A stretch of DNA of 42,578 nucleotides from an uncultured Acetatifactor sp. (GCA_910587555.1 CAJULV010000035.1:1-42578), one strand, 5' to 3'. Positions 34,541 to 42,578 are shown, counted from the stretch's first letter. The notes: generated by a model not told the origin, from the sequence alone. Translations and numbers: made by a program.

Positions 34541-35317
34541 ATGAGAAATCTGATTCGTGTTGAATTCCGGAAAATGAGATGTTATTGGATGACCTGGGGT
34601 GTGGGGCTGTTTTTCATTGCCCACAGCGTGTATATGGCTTTGAGAGATACCCATGCGTCAAGCCTTAACAGATATCCCTCCATAGAGTATGTACTATGCC
34701 TGTATTCTACCGCCAGGATGCTTTCCATTGTAACAATCCTTCTGACTGCCTATGTCATTGCAGAGGATTTTTCCATGCGGACGGTACAGAATGTGTTGGC
34801 TGCCGGTATCAGCAGGGGAAAGTATTATTTTTCACGCCTGTGCGCCCAGATGATTTTTATTTTTTCCCTTTATTCGGCGGGCTATGGGGCCTATATTGTC
34901 ACCAGGATTCTATCTACCGGAAAAGTCAATACCCAGATGCCTGCGGCGGAATTTCTGACTGTTTTCTTTGTTATGGCATTGCAGCCGCTGGCGTATGTGG
35001 CCGTTACAGCAATGATAAGCGTCTTTTGCAAAAGCCAGTCCGCTTCCGTGGTTGCCGCGGAAGCCTGGCTTTTTTTCTCCATCGTTCTGCGTCTGTACAG
35101 CATAAAGGAGGTTCCCGGCGGAACCGCGGCGGTTGCTTACAGAGGGCCGATAGCCTATGAACCATTGACTGTATTGGAACGTTTTTTGGAGGATTTTGTA
35201 CTTCCGGGCAGAGTGTTGACCTTTGATTTCTTTATGTGTGCGGTTTCTGCCGTCCTGATTATCATGGTATCTTCTGTTATCGGATATAAGCAATTGCGGC
35301 GATCGGATGTACGTTAA
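34541..35317 (+). CDS. ABC-2 type permease subunit 2
   Basis: A 258-residue membrane protein of the same layout as its neighbour: N-terminal LIRVEFRKMRCYWMTWGVGLFF, a cytoplasmic loop EDFSMRTVQNVLAAGISRGKYYFSR, and about six membrane segments ending in AVSAVLIIMVSSVIGY. The ATG at 34541 has GGGGG 7 bases upstream; the one at 34535 is too close to it. With the two genes before it, it should form a heteromeric exporter. No two-component system is nearby to suggest antibiotic sensing. Confidence 0.84.
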   Translation: MRNLIRVEFRKMRCYWMTWGVGLFFIAHSVYMALRDTHASSLNRYPSIEYVLCLYSTARMLSIVTILLTAYVIAEDFSMRTVQNVLAAGISRGKYYFSRLCAQMIFIFSLYSAGYGAYIVTRILSTGKVNTQMPAAEFLTVFFVMALQPLAYVAVTAMISVFCKSQSASVVAAEAWLFFSIVLRLYSIKEVPGGTAAVAYRGPIAYEPLTVLERFLEDFVLPGRVLTFDFFMCAVSAVLIIMVSSVIGYKQLRRSDVR

Positions 35318-35412
35318 GCCTTGTTGAAATTTTCTGACCGCCTATCTCCATCAAATAGCTGTCAGGGTTAAAAAGCAAAGCCCTGCAAAAGGATGATGCG
35401 GATTTGTGGATG

Positions 35413-35700
35413 TCAAGTACTGATAACCTGTAAATTCACGCAGTTGTGTACCAGATTATCCTTGTCAGGGAAGGCTTCTGCGGCGGCCAGGTCTGTGAGA
35501 TGCTTGTATCTTCTCTGGAGAGAATTTATTTCATAAATGTAGCTGTCGATCAGATCGACTTCTATTGCGTTGTCGAATCCCGCGTAGGCGTCATTCAGAG
35601 CCTGGCGGGTTTTTTCTATGGAATCCTGTAATGTCAGGGGGGCACAGTCTACGCCTGTCATGTCATCGGTTCCGATTTTATGCCGAAAATATATTTTCAT
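35413..35700 (-). CDS. DUF2508 (YaaL-like) protein
   Basis: A 95-residue cytoplasmic protein of unknown function with the DUF2508 pattern: SIEKTRQALNDAYAGFDNAIEVDLIDSYIYEINSLQRRYKHL. In Bacillus the yaaL gene lies directly before bofA, in the same direction, near recR. Here it is next to bofA but on the opposite strand, with a shared 160-base intergenic region. AAAGGAG is 7 bases before the ATG. Confidence 0.85.
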   Translation of the reverse strand: MKIYFRHKIGTDDMTGVDCAPLTLQDSIEKTRQALNDAYAGFDNAIEVDLIDSYIYEINSLQRRYKHLTDLAAAEAFPDKDNLVHNCVNLQVIST

Positions 35701-35860
35701 GAAAACACTCCTTTCCCTGCTGTGAAACTGTTATGTTAAAAGTATAGACCTGCCGTAAGAAAAATATTCCAGTTCTGGAAAAAATAGATAATCTGCATAT
35801 TTTATTTTGACAGGCATATGAATGCTATAGGAAGCAGGCACGGATACAGGAGGAGACGCA

Positions 35861-36055
35861 GTGGAGAAGATTATAAATTTTGTGATGAGAGGTATTCTGG
35901 GTACGATTGCAATTTATTTTATCAATATGGCATTGGAAAGGATGGGAATTTCTGCTGGCGTAGGCATCAATGCGGCGACTGTTTTGACATCCGGAATCCT
36001 TGGATTTCCTGGGCTTCTGGCGCTTTACGGGATTGGATTTTACAAACTTTTGTAG
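35861..36055 (+). CDS. bofA: Pro-sigma-K processing inhibitor BofA family protein
   Basis: A 64-residue membrane protein with two hydrophobic segments and the BofA-type end GINAATVLTSGILGFPGLLALYGIGF. In Bacillus BofA holds back the SpoIVFB protease, so pro-sigma-K is not processed in the mother cell until the forespore signals. The start is GTG with GGAGGAG 7 bases upstream. Upstream are a TTGACA (35807-35812) without a well-placed -10 box and a GCATATT/CATA pair (35795 and 35815) that is vaguely sigma-E-like; neither is convincing. Presence implies a spore-former lineage. Confidence 0.85.
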   Translation: MEKIINFVMRGILGTIAIYFINMALERMGISAGVGINAATVLTSGILGFPGLLALYGIGFYKLL

Positions 36056-36091
36056 GTTTTTTACAAAAAGAATTTTTTTGCGTCTTTCCTA

Positions 36092-36120
36092 TTGCAAATT
36101 CGGAAGGCAGCGGATATAAT
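36092..36120 (+). promoter_or_regulatory. Promoter of the tad operon
   Basis: TTGCAA (36092-36097), a 17-bp spacer, TATAAT (36115-36120). The leader of about 115 bases has two small hairpins (CCGA/TCGG near 36140 and GAGAC/GTCTC near 36180-36197) before the TTG start. Confidence 0.65.
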
Positions 36121-36241
36121 TCACTTACGACATGACAAATCCGACAGTTCAAATCGGTTCAGGGATTCAGGTAATTTCGTGAGACATGTTTCGTCTCGTT
36201 GTTTCGGTTCGGGTAAACAGTAAAGAAAAGGAGATGGTGTA

Positions 36242-36745
36242 TTGGCGGCTCTGTGTGTTATTTTGACGGCAGCCTGTTGTTATGATTACAAGGATAACAG
36301 AATTCCCAATTATCTGGTTTTGCTGGCGGCATTTCTGGGAATGGGATGGCAGGCGTGGGATGATGGCCTTTTTGGTGTATTGTTCTATGCGGGGCAGGCG
36401 GCGCTGGTTATGGCTCTGCTGTATCCGTTTTTTAAGATAGGGGGACTGGGCGCGGGAGACGTAAAGCTTCTGGGCGCAGCGGCAGGATATCTGCCCTTCG
36501 AAAAAATTCTTACTTTCTTATTTTGTTCTTTGCTCATTGCGGCAATGATTTCAGCGGTAAAAATGTGGAGGAAACATATTTTCGGACAGAGGATACGGTA
36601 TCTGTCTGCATATATGGAGGATGTGATGCTGACCGGAAGGTGGAAGCGTTACCAGACAGCCGGACCGGAGAAGAAGTCTGCCGGGATATGCCTGTCCGGC
36701 CCGGTACTGATTAGTGTACTGTTGTATTTGGGAGGTGTCTATTGA
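36242..36745 (+). CDS. tadV: A24-family prepilin peptidase (TadV/CpaA)
   Basis: An integral membrane aspartic protease that trims the leader from Flp-type prepilins of the Tad pilus. The 167-residue product has the first catalytic Asp in CCYDYKDNRIPNYL and the second in the family signature GGLGAGDVKLLGAAAGYL, with several membrane segments. The start is TTG with AAGGAG 8 bases upstream. Its stop overlaps the next start (TTGA). First gene of the operon. Confidence 0.9.
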   Translation: MAALCVILTAACCYDYKDNRIPNYLVLLAAFLGMGWQAWDDGLFGVLFYAGQAALVMALLYPFFKIGGLGAGDVKLLGAAAGYLPFEKILTFLFCSLLIAAMISAVKMWRKHIFGQRIRYLSAYMEDVMLTGRWKRYQTAGPEKKSAGICLSGPVLISVLLYLGGVY

Positions 36746-37779
36746 GGGAGAAAAGCAGTAAGGTTATGGTATTGTGTGACACGGAGGAAGAATATGCACA
36801 GCTGATGACCGAATTTATGAAAAAGCGGAAAAACCTGCCCTGGGAGCTGCATACCTATACGGATGTGCAGGACCTGATCTCCATGGAGAAGCAGGAAATG
36901 GAAATGCTGGTGGTATCCGAGTCGGATTACGGGCCGGAACTGCAGGCTCTGTGCCCGAAACGCTTTGTGATTCTGAACGAAAGCGGTGTGATGAAGTGGG
37001 AAAATCTGTTTTACGTGGACAAGTATCAGGAGGCGGAAGAAATTGTAAAGCAGCTGCTTGGTATCTATATGGAGATTGCGGACGTACAGCTTCCCGTACT
37101 CAGAACCAACCGCAGGACCGTGTTTATCGGGAACTATTCTCCGGTAAGGAGGTGCATGCAGACTTCCTTTGCCGTCACAATGAGCCTGCTCCTGGCAGAA
37201 AAGCATTCTACGCTTTACCTGAATTTCGAACATTATGCGGGGAGTTCGGAGCTGCTGCCGGATATGCAGACGCTGGACATGGCGGATTTACTCTATTTTC
37301 TCAATGCGCAGAAGGATAAATTCAGACTGAGGCTGCAGACAATTCTGAAGCACAGAGGGAGGCTTGCCTATATTCCGCCCATGAAATCGGGGCAGAACCT
37401 GCTGACAATCACCGCGGCCGAGTGGCTGGAACTGCTGCAGAAGATTGAGGAGCTGGAAGAATACGAATATGTCATTCTGGATCTGAGTGAAAGTATGCAG
37501 GGACTGTTTGAAATCCTCCGCCTGTGTACCAGGGTATATACGCTGACGAGGGAGGACAGAATTGCCCGGGGAAAGCTGATTCAGTATGAGCAGGTTCTTG
37601 CGCTGTATGAGTATGGGGATGTACTCGGAAAGACGAGGCGCCTGTCGCTCTCGCACATTCGGAGGCTGCCAGAGGAACTGGAGCAGCTGACGAAGGGAGA
37701 CCTGGCAGACCTGGTGAAAGGGTTGATTCAGGAAATCGAGGAGTATGGAAAGGAAGAGAGATGGAATATGCAGAATTGA
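36742..37779 (+). CDS. tadZ: TadZ/CpaE-like protein with degenerate P-loop
   Basis: A 345-residue protein with an N-terminal receiver-like domain (VMVLCDTEEEYAQLM ... EMLVVSESD) and a MinD/ParA-like C-terminal domain. TadZ proteins place the pilus machine at a cell pole. The usual deviant Walker A (KGGVGKT) is replaced by GNYSPVRRCMQTSFA, so ATP hydrolysis is unlikely; EYEYVILDLSESMQG matches the Walker B-like strand. It starts with TTG, has GGAGG 6 bases upstream and overlaps the tadV end by 4 bases and the cpaF start by 19. The call rests on operon position as much as sequence. Confidence 0.78.
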   Translation: MREKSSKVMVLCDTEEEYAQLMTEFMKKRKNLPWELHTYTDVQDLISMEKQEMEMLVVSESDYGPELQALCPKRFVILNESGVMKWENLFYVDKYQEAEEIVKQLLGIYMEIADVQLPVLRTNRRTVFIGNYSPVRRCMQTSFAVTMSLLLAEKHSTLYLNFEHYAGSSELLPDMQTLDMADLLYFLNAQKDKFRLRLQTILKHRGRLAYIPPMKSGQNLLTITAAEWLELLQKIEELEEYEYVILDLSESMQGLFEILRLCTRVYTLTREDRIARGKLIQYEQVLALYEYGDVLGKTRRLSLSHIRRLPEELEQLTKGDLADLVKGLIQEIEEYGKEERWNMQN

Positions 37780-38666
37780 AAAAGGAACTGCGTAACCGGG
37801 TGCAGGAAAAAATGGATTTTGTCAAAGATTTTACGGATGCAGAGGTGGAAGACACCATAGACGAAGTTATGCTGGAACAGGAGGGGTTGGCGGTCTATCC
37901 GGTGGAGGTGCGCAGGAAGCTGAAAAAGGAACTGTTTGATTCGCTCCGCAGGCTGGATATTCTGCAGATATTCGTGGATGACAGCTCGGTTACGGAGATC
38001 ATGATTAACGGCAAGGACCATATTTTTGTGGAACAGGGAGGAAAGCTGCGGGAGCTGGAGACGGGATTTGAATCCACGGAGAAGCTGCAGGATGTCATAC
38101 AGCAGATTGTGGCAGGCTGCAATCGTGTGGTGAACGAGGCGTCGCCCATTGTGGATGCCAGGCTGCCCAACGGTTCCAGAGTCAATATTGTCATGAATCC
38201 GGTTGCGCTGAACGGGCCGATCGTTACCATCAGGCGCTTTCCCGACAAGCCTGTCACGATGGAGCGCCTGCTTCAAATCGGTTCTGTTTCAGCCGAAGCC
38301 GCGGATTTCCTGAAGGTGCTGGTGAAGGCAAAATACAATATATTCATCAGCGGCGGGACGGGAAGCGGAAAAACTACATTTCTGAATGTACTGTCCCAGT
38401 ATATTCCGACGGAGGAGAGAGTGATTACCATTGAAGACAGCGCGGAACTGCAGCTGCAGGGACTTCCCAATCTGGTTCGGCTGGAGACCCGCAACAGCAA
38501 TGTGGAGGGCTGCAATGAGATTACCATTCGGGATCTGATCAAATCGTCTCTGCGTATGAGGCCTGACAGAATTAAGGATATATATGGAGCAACCGCCCCT
38601 ATAATCCCTTATTTTCGGTCTTTATTACAGGGTTTATATAATTCCTGTAGGAAAGCCTCTGTTTAA
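37761..38666 (+). pseudogene. cpaF: CpaF/TadA pilus ATPase, cut by a mobile element
   Basis: The assembly ATPase of the Tad pilus. Residues 1-271 match CpaF: NGSRVNIVMNPVALNGPIVT, Walker A GGTGSGKTT (198-206), the Asp box VITIEDSAEL and LETRNSNVEG...ITIRDLIKSSLRMRPDRI. Intact CpaF continues with the Walker B and His boxes (IIVGEVRG type). Here family similarity stops right after RMRPDRI (base 38573) and 30 unrelated residues follow to a stop at 38666. Without Walker B and the C-terminal domain the product cannot hydrolyse ATP. The rest of the gene, and the other tad genes, should lie beyond the element. Confidence 0.9.
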
Positions 38667-38675
38667 AGGCTTTTT
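38652..38675 (+). terminator. Hairpin at the element edge
   Basis: AAAGCCT (38652-38658) pairs with AGGCTTT (38667-38673), then TT. It would stop transcription of the interrupted tad operon and overlaps the stop codon of the truncated cpaF frame. Confidence 0.6.
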
Positions 38676-38680
38676 AAATG

Positions 38681-38716
38681 CAAAAGACAAGTAACCTAAG
38701 TCACTTGCCTTTTTGC
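38681..38716. terminator. Bidirectional terminator of the tnp operon
   Basis: CAAAAGACAAGTAA and TCACTTGCCTTTTTG form an imperfect stem around CCTAAG, with T runs on both strands. On the minus strand it lies 17 bases after the tnpC stop. Confidence 0.7.
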
Positions 38717-38732
38717 GGTGAAGTTGGCGCCA

Positions 38733-39167
38733 TTATAAATGGTCTGGTAAATTAAGATTATATGCCTCTTCTAATTGCGATTTCAGCTTTTTGATTTCTT
38801 CTAAAGCCTCTTCATATTTGTCTTTGTATTTATTTTCAGAAACAATGTCATTTTTTATTTTATCCAGAGCTTTTTTTAAATCCCTATTTTCTCTTTTGAG
38901 AATTTGAATATAAGTATCGGCTGAATCTTTACTTCTGTTTTTACAGTATCCAGTAGGAGTTATGTATTTATCAGCCAATTCTTTCATATCTGGGTGCTTG
39001 GAAAAGTAAGTTCTGCTTACACCTGCCTCTCTACAAAGGTCAGCAAGAGTAAATTCTCCTTCTTTTCTTAGCTTGTTGATGGCTTTCTTCACATCATCAG
39101 CTTTTTTCTGTTTAACGGCTTCATTGTGCTTTTTAACGCCAGCCATTTTTTTCTCTTTAGCTGTCAT
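38733..39167 (-). CDS. TnpC/DUF6262-like accessory protein
   Basis: A 144-residue protein with a basic N-terminus, a helix-turn-helix-like segment (FTLADLCREAGVSRTYFSKHPDM, about residues 39-61) and a C-terminal coiled coil (ILKRENRDLKKALDKI ... YKDKYEEALEEIKKLKSQLEEAY). Size, position after tnpB and layout match TnpC of Tn554, which influences efficiency and orientation of transposition. It overlaps the tnpB end by 11 bases, with AAAGGGGAT upstream of its ATG. Confidence 0.82.
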   Translation of the reverse strand: MTAKEKKMAGVKKHNEAVKQKKADDVKKAINKLRKEGEFTLADLCREAGVSRTYFSKHPDMKELADKYITPTGYCKNRSKDSADTYIQILKRENRDLKKALDKIKNDIVSENKYKDKYEEALEEIKKLKSQLEEAYNLNLPDHL

Positions 39168-41019
39168 TTTTCTTATCCCCTTTCTCTAATTTTGAAATAA
39201 TCCTTTCCAGAGCTTCTTTTTCTTTTAAAGCCTTTTTGAGCATTATAGTATAATCATTAGCCTCGGCTATCTTAATAGTTGCTTCAATCTCCAATAACTG
39301 TATATGGTAGGCATTTAAGTATTGAATACTTGGAATGAACATGGAGCAGTTGAAACATGCATTTGCTTTTGCACATGGAGTGGTTAGTGGATTTTTACCA
39401 CAATATCCATTACAAAGAGCAACAGATTTTTCTGGAATTATTTCTGCCATATCTTTTCCTTTTCCAATATTACGAATAAGCATTTCATCTTTTTCTAATC
39501 GTGGTCTTAATTGTTCTTTGACAACATCAGTAGTAACAGTTGCATAGTGACTTAATGAGCTTAATGTTGTTTGCCCTAATAATTGTGCAGCAATATCAAC
39601 ACTTGTGCCTTCGCTGATGAGGTTCGTAGCAACAGTAGCTCTAAATCTATGAGTGGTAACGTGGAGTATCTTTCCATCCCTGCCTAAAACATTGTTTTTA
39701 ACAAGTACCTTATTGATGTTCTCATTTATTGTTCCAATATTGACAGGTGTATTTTTATCCGTAACAAAAACATATTTCACTTTTTCTTCTCCAAATCGCT
39801 TTTTATTTCGCTCAATTTCTGCAAGCATAATCTTTATTGTAGTTTCAAATATTGGCTTTTCATTAACCGCTTGCGTTTTGTACTGCCATAAATCAAGATA
39901 GTATGTGCCATCGTCATTCTGTTTAATAGCATTAACATCTAATTTTGCAAGCTCACAAAAACGCATACCAAGAAATAATAAGCAGTAAACCATTCGACCA
40001 TAGAGCTTTGGCATTTGTGGAAGGACATTTACCAGACCTTTGACTTCTTCATCTGTGAGGTATCTGCTTTCCTTTTTTGTTTTTATAATATAATCGTTTT
40101 TGAGAAAAAGTTGTTGTTTAGGCATATTGTCTCTTTCAAGTAATTGTCCCCATTCAAAAAATACCTTTAGATTAAGTATGGCGACATTTGCTCTGCGAGA
40201 ACTATATCCGTTTCCAGTTCTTATCCAAGTGAAGTATTTTTCCAAAATATCTCTGGTTAAATCAGAAAGGTTTTTTAAAGGATGGTTTTCATCCAGCCAA
40301 CGAATAAATAGTTTAATATCAAATAGATATGAATATACAACACCAAATGTAATATTTTGGAGCTTAAACAAACAAAAATCTTGGACGTTTTTTAAGGTAG
40401 ATAAATTTTCAATCCCTCTAAAATCCAATACTTTATCACCAGTCATGTCCTTGCAAAAAGATAAATTCTTAGGATGCCAAATTAATTTTTGGGTTTCTGG
40501 AATATCTTTTTCATAATATTGTCTGATTATAGATTGTGAATAAGTAACAAAGGTAGTAAATCTACTACTCCTGCTTGCTCGCTTAAATTCTTGACCAACA
40601 AACTGAGTGCCATTTTCAACAGTTGTTTTAATCTTTTTTTTGGTTGATAGGAAAAACTCAAATAAAGATAAATCCTCTAGTTCAAGAATACTTTTGCTAT
40701 TAATCATGTAGATATTAACATACTCAGAAAGAACTTTGTAGCGATCATAATATTCAGCAAATGTTGTAATTGTTACTTGTTTCATTTCAATGATGTAATA
40801 CATGAAATACTTTAGTTCTTCTGCTATATATGGATTCTTGCATAGTGTAAATTTAAAAAGACCGTTAGTAACATTTGAACGCAGATTCCAACGATCTTGA
40901 TCTTTAAGATTGTTTTTGTAAATATCCCATTCTTTAATTTTCCATTCATCTTCCTTGTATTTGTCTGGAATATCAAAAGTTGGTAGTGCTGGTATTAACT
41001 TTAATTGTTTCGCTGGCAT
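39157..41019 (-). CDS. Tyrosine recombinase TnpB-like, 620 residues
   Basis: A site-specific recombinase close to Tn554 TnpB (630 residues) in length. Catalytic residues in the C-terminal domain: Arg353 (LGMRFCELAKL), His457 and Arg460 (TTHRFR), and the nucleophile Tyr492 (LSHYATV); the second His is replaced by Gln483 (LLGQTTL). The end has a Cys cluster (CNGYCGKNPLTTPCAKANACFNC) that may bind zinc and a coiled-coil tail. The core-binding part (YSYLFDIKLFIRWLDENHP) precedes the catalytic domain. AAGGAGGGAG is upstream of the ATG and the gene overlaps its neighbours by 47 and 11 bases. Confidence 0.9.
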   Translation of the reverse strand: MPAKQLKLIPALPTFDIPDKYKEDEWKIKEWDIYKNNLKDQDRWNLRSNVTNGLFKFTLCKNPYIAEELKYFMYYIIEMKQVTITTFAEYYDRYKVLSEYVNIYMINSKSILELEDLSLFEFFLSTKKKIKTTVENGTQFVGQEFKRASRSSRFTTFVTYSQSIIRQYYEKDIPETQKLIWHPKNLSFCKDMTGDKVLDFRGIENLSTLKNVQDFCLFKLQNITFGVVYSYLFDIKLFIRWLDENHPLKNLSDLTRDILEKYFTWIRTGNGYSSRRANVAILNLKVFFEWGQLLERDNMPKQQLFLKNDYIIKTKKESRYLTDEEVKGLVNVLPQMPKLYGRMVYCLLFLGMRFCELAKLDVNAIKQNDDGTYYLDLWQYKTQAVNEKPIFETTIKIMLAEIERNKKRFGEEKVKYVFVTDKNTPVNIGTINENINKVLVKNNVLGRDGKILHVTTHRFRATVATNLISEGTSVDIAAQLLGQTTLSSLSHYATVTTDVVKEQLRPRLEKDEMLIRNIGKGKDMAEIIPEKSVALCNGYCGKNPLTTPCAKANACFNCSMFIPSIQYLNAYHIQLLEIEATIKIAEANDYTIMLKKALKEKEALERIISKLEKGDKKNDS

Positions 41020-42487
41020 TTACTCCCTCCTTTTCTTCTAGTTTTTGTATGATATTTTTAAGTTCTTGAATCTGCCTCTTGGCTGTTTCAATGTTTGGCG
41101 TCCAGTTGTTCGCTTCATATATAGCAAGCCTTGATTTAATTGTTGCAAGCTGATCTTTGTGAACTTGTAAAAACCTTCTTGATGTCATGAAATGTGGACA
41201 TGAAAGACAGGCATCAACAGCAGGACAAGTGCCAAGTTTCGGAGCCAGTCCACATACACCGTTGGGTAAAATATTATTTCGCAAGTTTTCTTTCAGCCAT
41301 TCAGCAAGTTCAGATTCACCTGTTTTAGAAAAATATTTGTCTGCCTGCATTTTTCTAAATTCGTCTGGTCTTTCTATGTATGACAAAGACATTTGAATTT
41401 CTTTATGCCAAAGTACAGCTTTTTGTATCGTGACGACTGGGACGTTATAATTTTGATATAAGTCACTGGAAATGGTGTGTCTATAACTATGTGTTGTGTA
41501 GTTGTAAGGCGTACCATTTTCATTCCTAATATCCCATTTATGACATAATTCTTTAAACTTAGTTCTAAAAGTTTGAGCTAGATATGGATGATTTTTTTTA
41601 ACGTCTGATGGAAAGAGATATTCTTCCTCGTAATCAAGAGTATTGATGATTTTAATTTGCTCTTGAATCAGTTCAAACAACGCTTTAGGAATCAAGTTCA
41701 TAATTGCCTTTTGCATCTTCTGGCAGTTGTAAGGTCTAACGTAATAACCATCTTTGCCATCTTCATATAGGCAGTCTGTTCTAAGTTGGCAGACATCAGA
41801 AATTCTCATTCCTGTGCAATAATTTATTAGATACATTAATTGATAATTAAAAGGAGCCTTGTGAAGATTATTGAAAATTTGTAATATTACATGTTCTGAT
41901 ACAGTGTTTTCAATCGTTTTGCGCTTGTTTTTTCTAAACATATTAGTACCAACAGGATTAGGATTTTTCATAATCCCTTTTACAGATAAATAATTGTATA
42001 GATCATGTATTCGGCTAATAATATGATTGTATGTATCGTCTGAAAGTTCCTTTTGGAAAGTCAAATATTCCTGAAATACATTAGTTGTAACATTTAAGAG
42101 ACTATCTGAGTTAATGAAAGAACAAAATATGCAAATTTGTGAAAAAGTATTTATTATTGTTGAAAAAGCTTGTTCAGTGTTTCCAAGCAGATATTTTATA
42201 TATAATTTCACATATTCTCTATTTTCGATATTTTCAATCTGTCTGAAATAAAAAACATATCCACCTACAGATTTATTGACTCGTTCATCAGGCAACTGAA
42301 ACACGTTTTTATCCCATGTGTCTCGCTCGAACCCTCTCCTTGTGTCATACATTTCAAGTAAAGCGTTTTTACAGGAAATAATAATTTTTTTATGTTCTTT
42401 TCCATAGTTATTTTTATCACAATGTTCATAGTAAATCTCCTTCAGCTTTGAATCAGGGATTTCTGTAATCCCATTCAAATTTGACAT
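40973..42487 (-). CDS. Tyrosine recombinase, 504 residues, Cys-cluster type
   Basis: A second recombinase of the same set. Catalytic residues are complete: Arg228 (CTGMRISDVCQL), His333 and Arg336 (HSYRHT), His361 (LWHKEIQMSLS) and Tyr370 (LSYIERP). After the catalytic domain comes a Cys cluster (CGLAPKLGTCPAVDACLSCPHF) and a helical tail. It is longer than Tn554 TnpA (361 residues) and shares the Cys cluster with the TnpB-like protein, so it may be a distinct middle member of a three-recombinase operon whose first gene is right of the window. No clear Shine-Dalgarno precedes the ATG at 42487. Confidence 0.87.
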   Translation of the reverse strand: MSNLNGITEIPDSKLKEIYYEHCDKNNYGKEHKKIIISCKNALLEMYDTRRGFERDTWDKNVFQLPDERVNKSVGGYVFYFRQIENIENREYVKLYIKYLLGNTEQAFSTIINTFSQICIFCSFINSDSLLNVTTNVFQEYLTFQKELSDDTYNHIISRIHDLYNYLSVKGIMKNPNPVGTNMFRKNKRKTIENTVSEHVILQIFNNLHKAPFNYQLMYLINYCTGMRISDVCQLRTDCLYEDGKDGYYVRPYNCQKMQKAIMNLIPKALFELIQEQIKIINTLDYEEEYLFPSDVKKNHPYLAQTFRTKFKELCHKWDIRNENGTPYNYTTHSYRHTISSDLYQNYNVPVVTIQKAVLWHKEIQMSLSYIERPDEFRKMQADKYFSKTGESELAEWLKENLRNNILPNGVCGLAPKLGTCPAVDACLSCPHFMTSRRFLQVHKDQLATIKSRLAIYEANNWTPNIETAKRQIQELKNIIQKLEEKEGVNASETIKVNTSTTNF

Positions 42488-42524
42488 AAAACTTGCTAGT
42501 TTTAAAACATGATAGAGCCTTTTG

Positions 42525-42547
42525 GAAGCCCTTTTGTAAGGGACTTC
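42525..42547. other. Hairpin upstream of the recombinase operon
   Basis: GAAGCCCTT and AAGGGACTTC pair around TTGT with one bulged A, 38 bases before the start of the 504-residue recombinase gene. It could be an upstream gene's terminator, a leader structure or a recombinase site. Confidence 0.4.
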
Positions 42548-42578
42548 ACGACAGAAGATGGAAAAAAGTAAATCTCTA

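Larger units (their letters stand above)
38574..42578 (-). mobile_element. Tn554-like tyrosine-recombinase element, left end and genes (right end outside window)
   Basis: From 38574 on the base composition changes abruptly to AT-rich and codon use changes. Three overlapping genes run on the minus strand in the tnpA-tnpB-tnpC order of Tn554. The junction is fixed by the loss of CpaF similarity. No cargo is seen between tnpC and the junction; any cargo and the other end must lie right of 42578. No short target duplication can be tested without that end. Confidence 0.82.

Noticed and set aside
35818..36135. 105-codon frame overlapping bofA
   Set aside because: Different frame from the BofA protein, no ribosome binding site and no conserved features.

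Overview
The window looks like a chromosomal segment of a motile, Gram-positive, spore-forming clostridium, most likely a Lachnospiraceae member. This is inferred from the protein families: an HprK, MurB, RapZ, WhiA and Crh-like cluster, a BofA-type protein next to a YaaL/DUF2508 protein, a flagellin with a DUF6240 neighbour, DUF4358/MBOAT/DHHW genes and a Tad pilus operon. Shine-Dalgarno sites are strong (AGGAGG type) and several starts are TTG or GTG. Genes in the first 38.5 kb have moderate to high GC; the last 4 kb are visibly AT-rich and foreign.

Layout. 1-4.7 kb: the 3' part of ftsH, a lipoprotein N-acetylmuramoyl-L-alanine amidase with a repeat linker, and uvrC. 4.9-12.0 kb: a carbon-control and cell-wall cluster of hprK, a ROK glucokinase, murB, rapZ, whiA, an HPr paralogue with Met15 and Ser46 (Crh-like), a lipid kinase and class II fba. 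12.0-12.6 kb: a gene-free region holding two convergent, homologous small-RNA-like units, each with a promoter, a roughly 105-nt transcribed part, a strong hairpin and a CCUCC tail that resembles an anti-Shine-Dalgarno sequence. 12.6-21.6 kb: a cyclophilin, a GNAT protein, hflK-hflC on the minus strand, a DUF4358 lipoprotein with a structured leader, an MBOAT and DHHW acyl-transfer pair, a HAD phosphatase and rsmA.

21.8-35.3 kb: a 1,227-residue protein with a TPR-like N-terminus, twelve 15-residue repeats and a degenerate AAA-like C-terminus; glgB; a 108-bp tandem repeat with hairpins; a 1,060-residue DUF6240 protein, flagellin and a FliS-like chaperone; and an ABC-2 type exporter of one ATPase and two permeases. 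35.4-38.6 kb: divergent DUF2508 and bofA, then a Tad pilus operon (prepilin peptidase, TadZ-like, CpaF/TadA ATPase).

38.6 kb to the end: cpaF is cut just before its Walker B motif by an AT-rich Tn554-like element that carries, on the minus strand, two tyrosine recombinases and a TnpC/DUF6262-like protein. Its other end lies beyond the window. The break probably disables the Tad pilus unless the element can excise. The strongest leads for something undescribed are the twin small-RNA candidates, the recombinase element inside the pilus ATPase gene, the repeat/AAA-like giant protein and the 108-bp hairpin repeat beside the flagellar genes.
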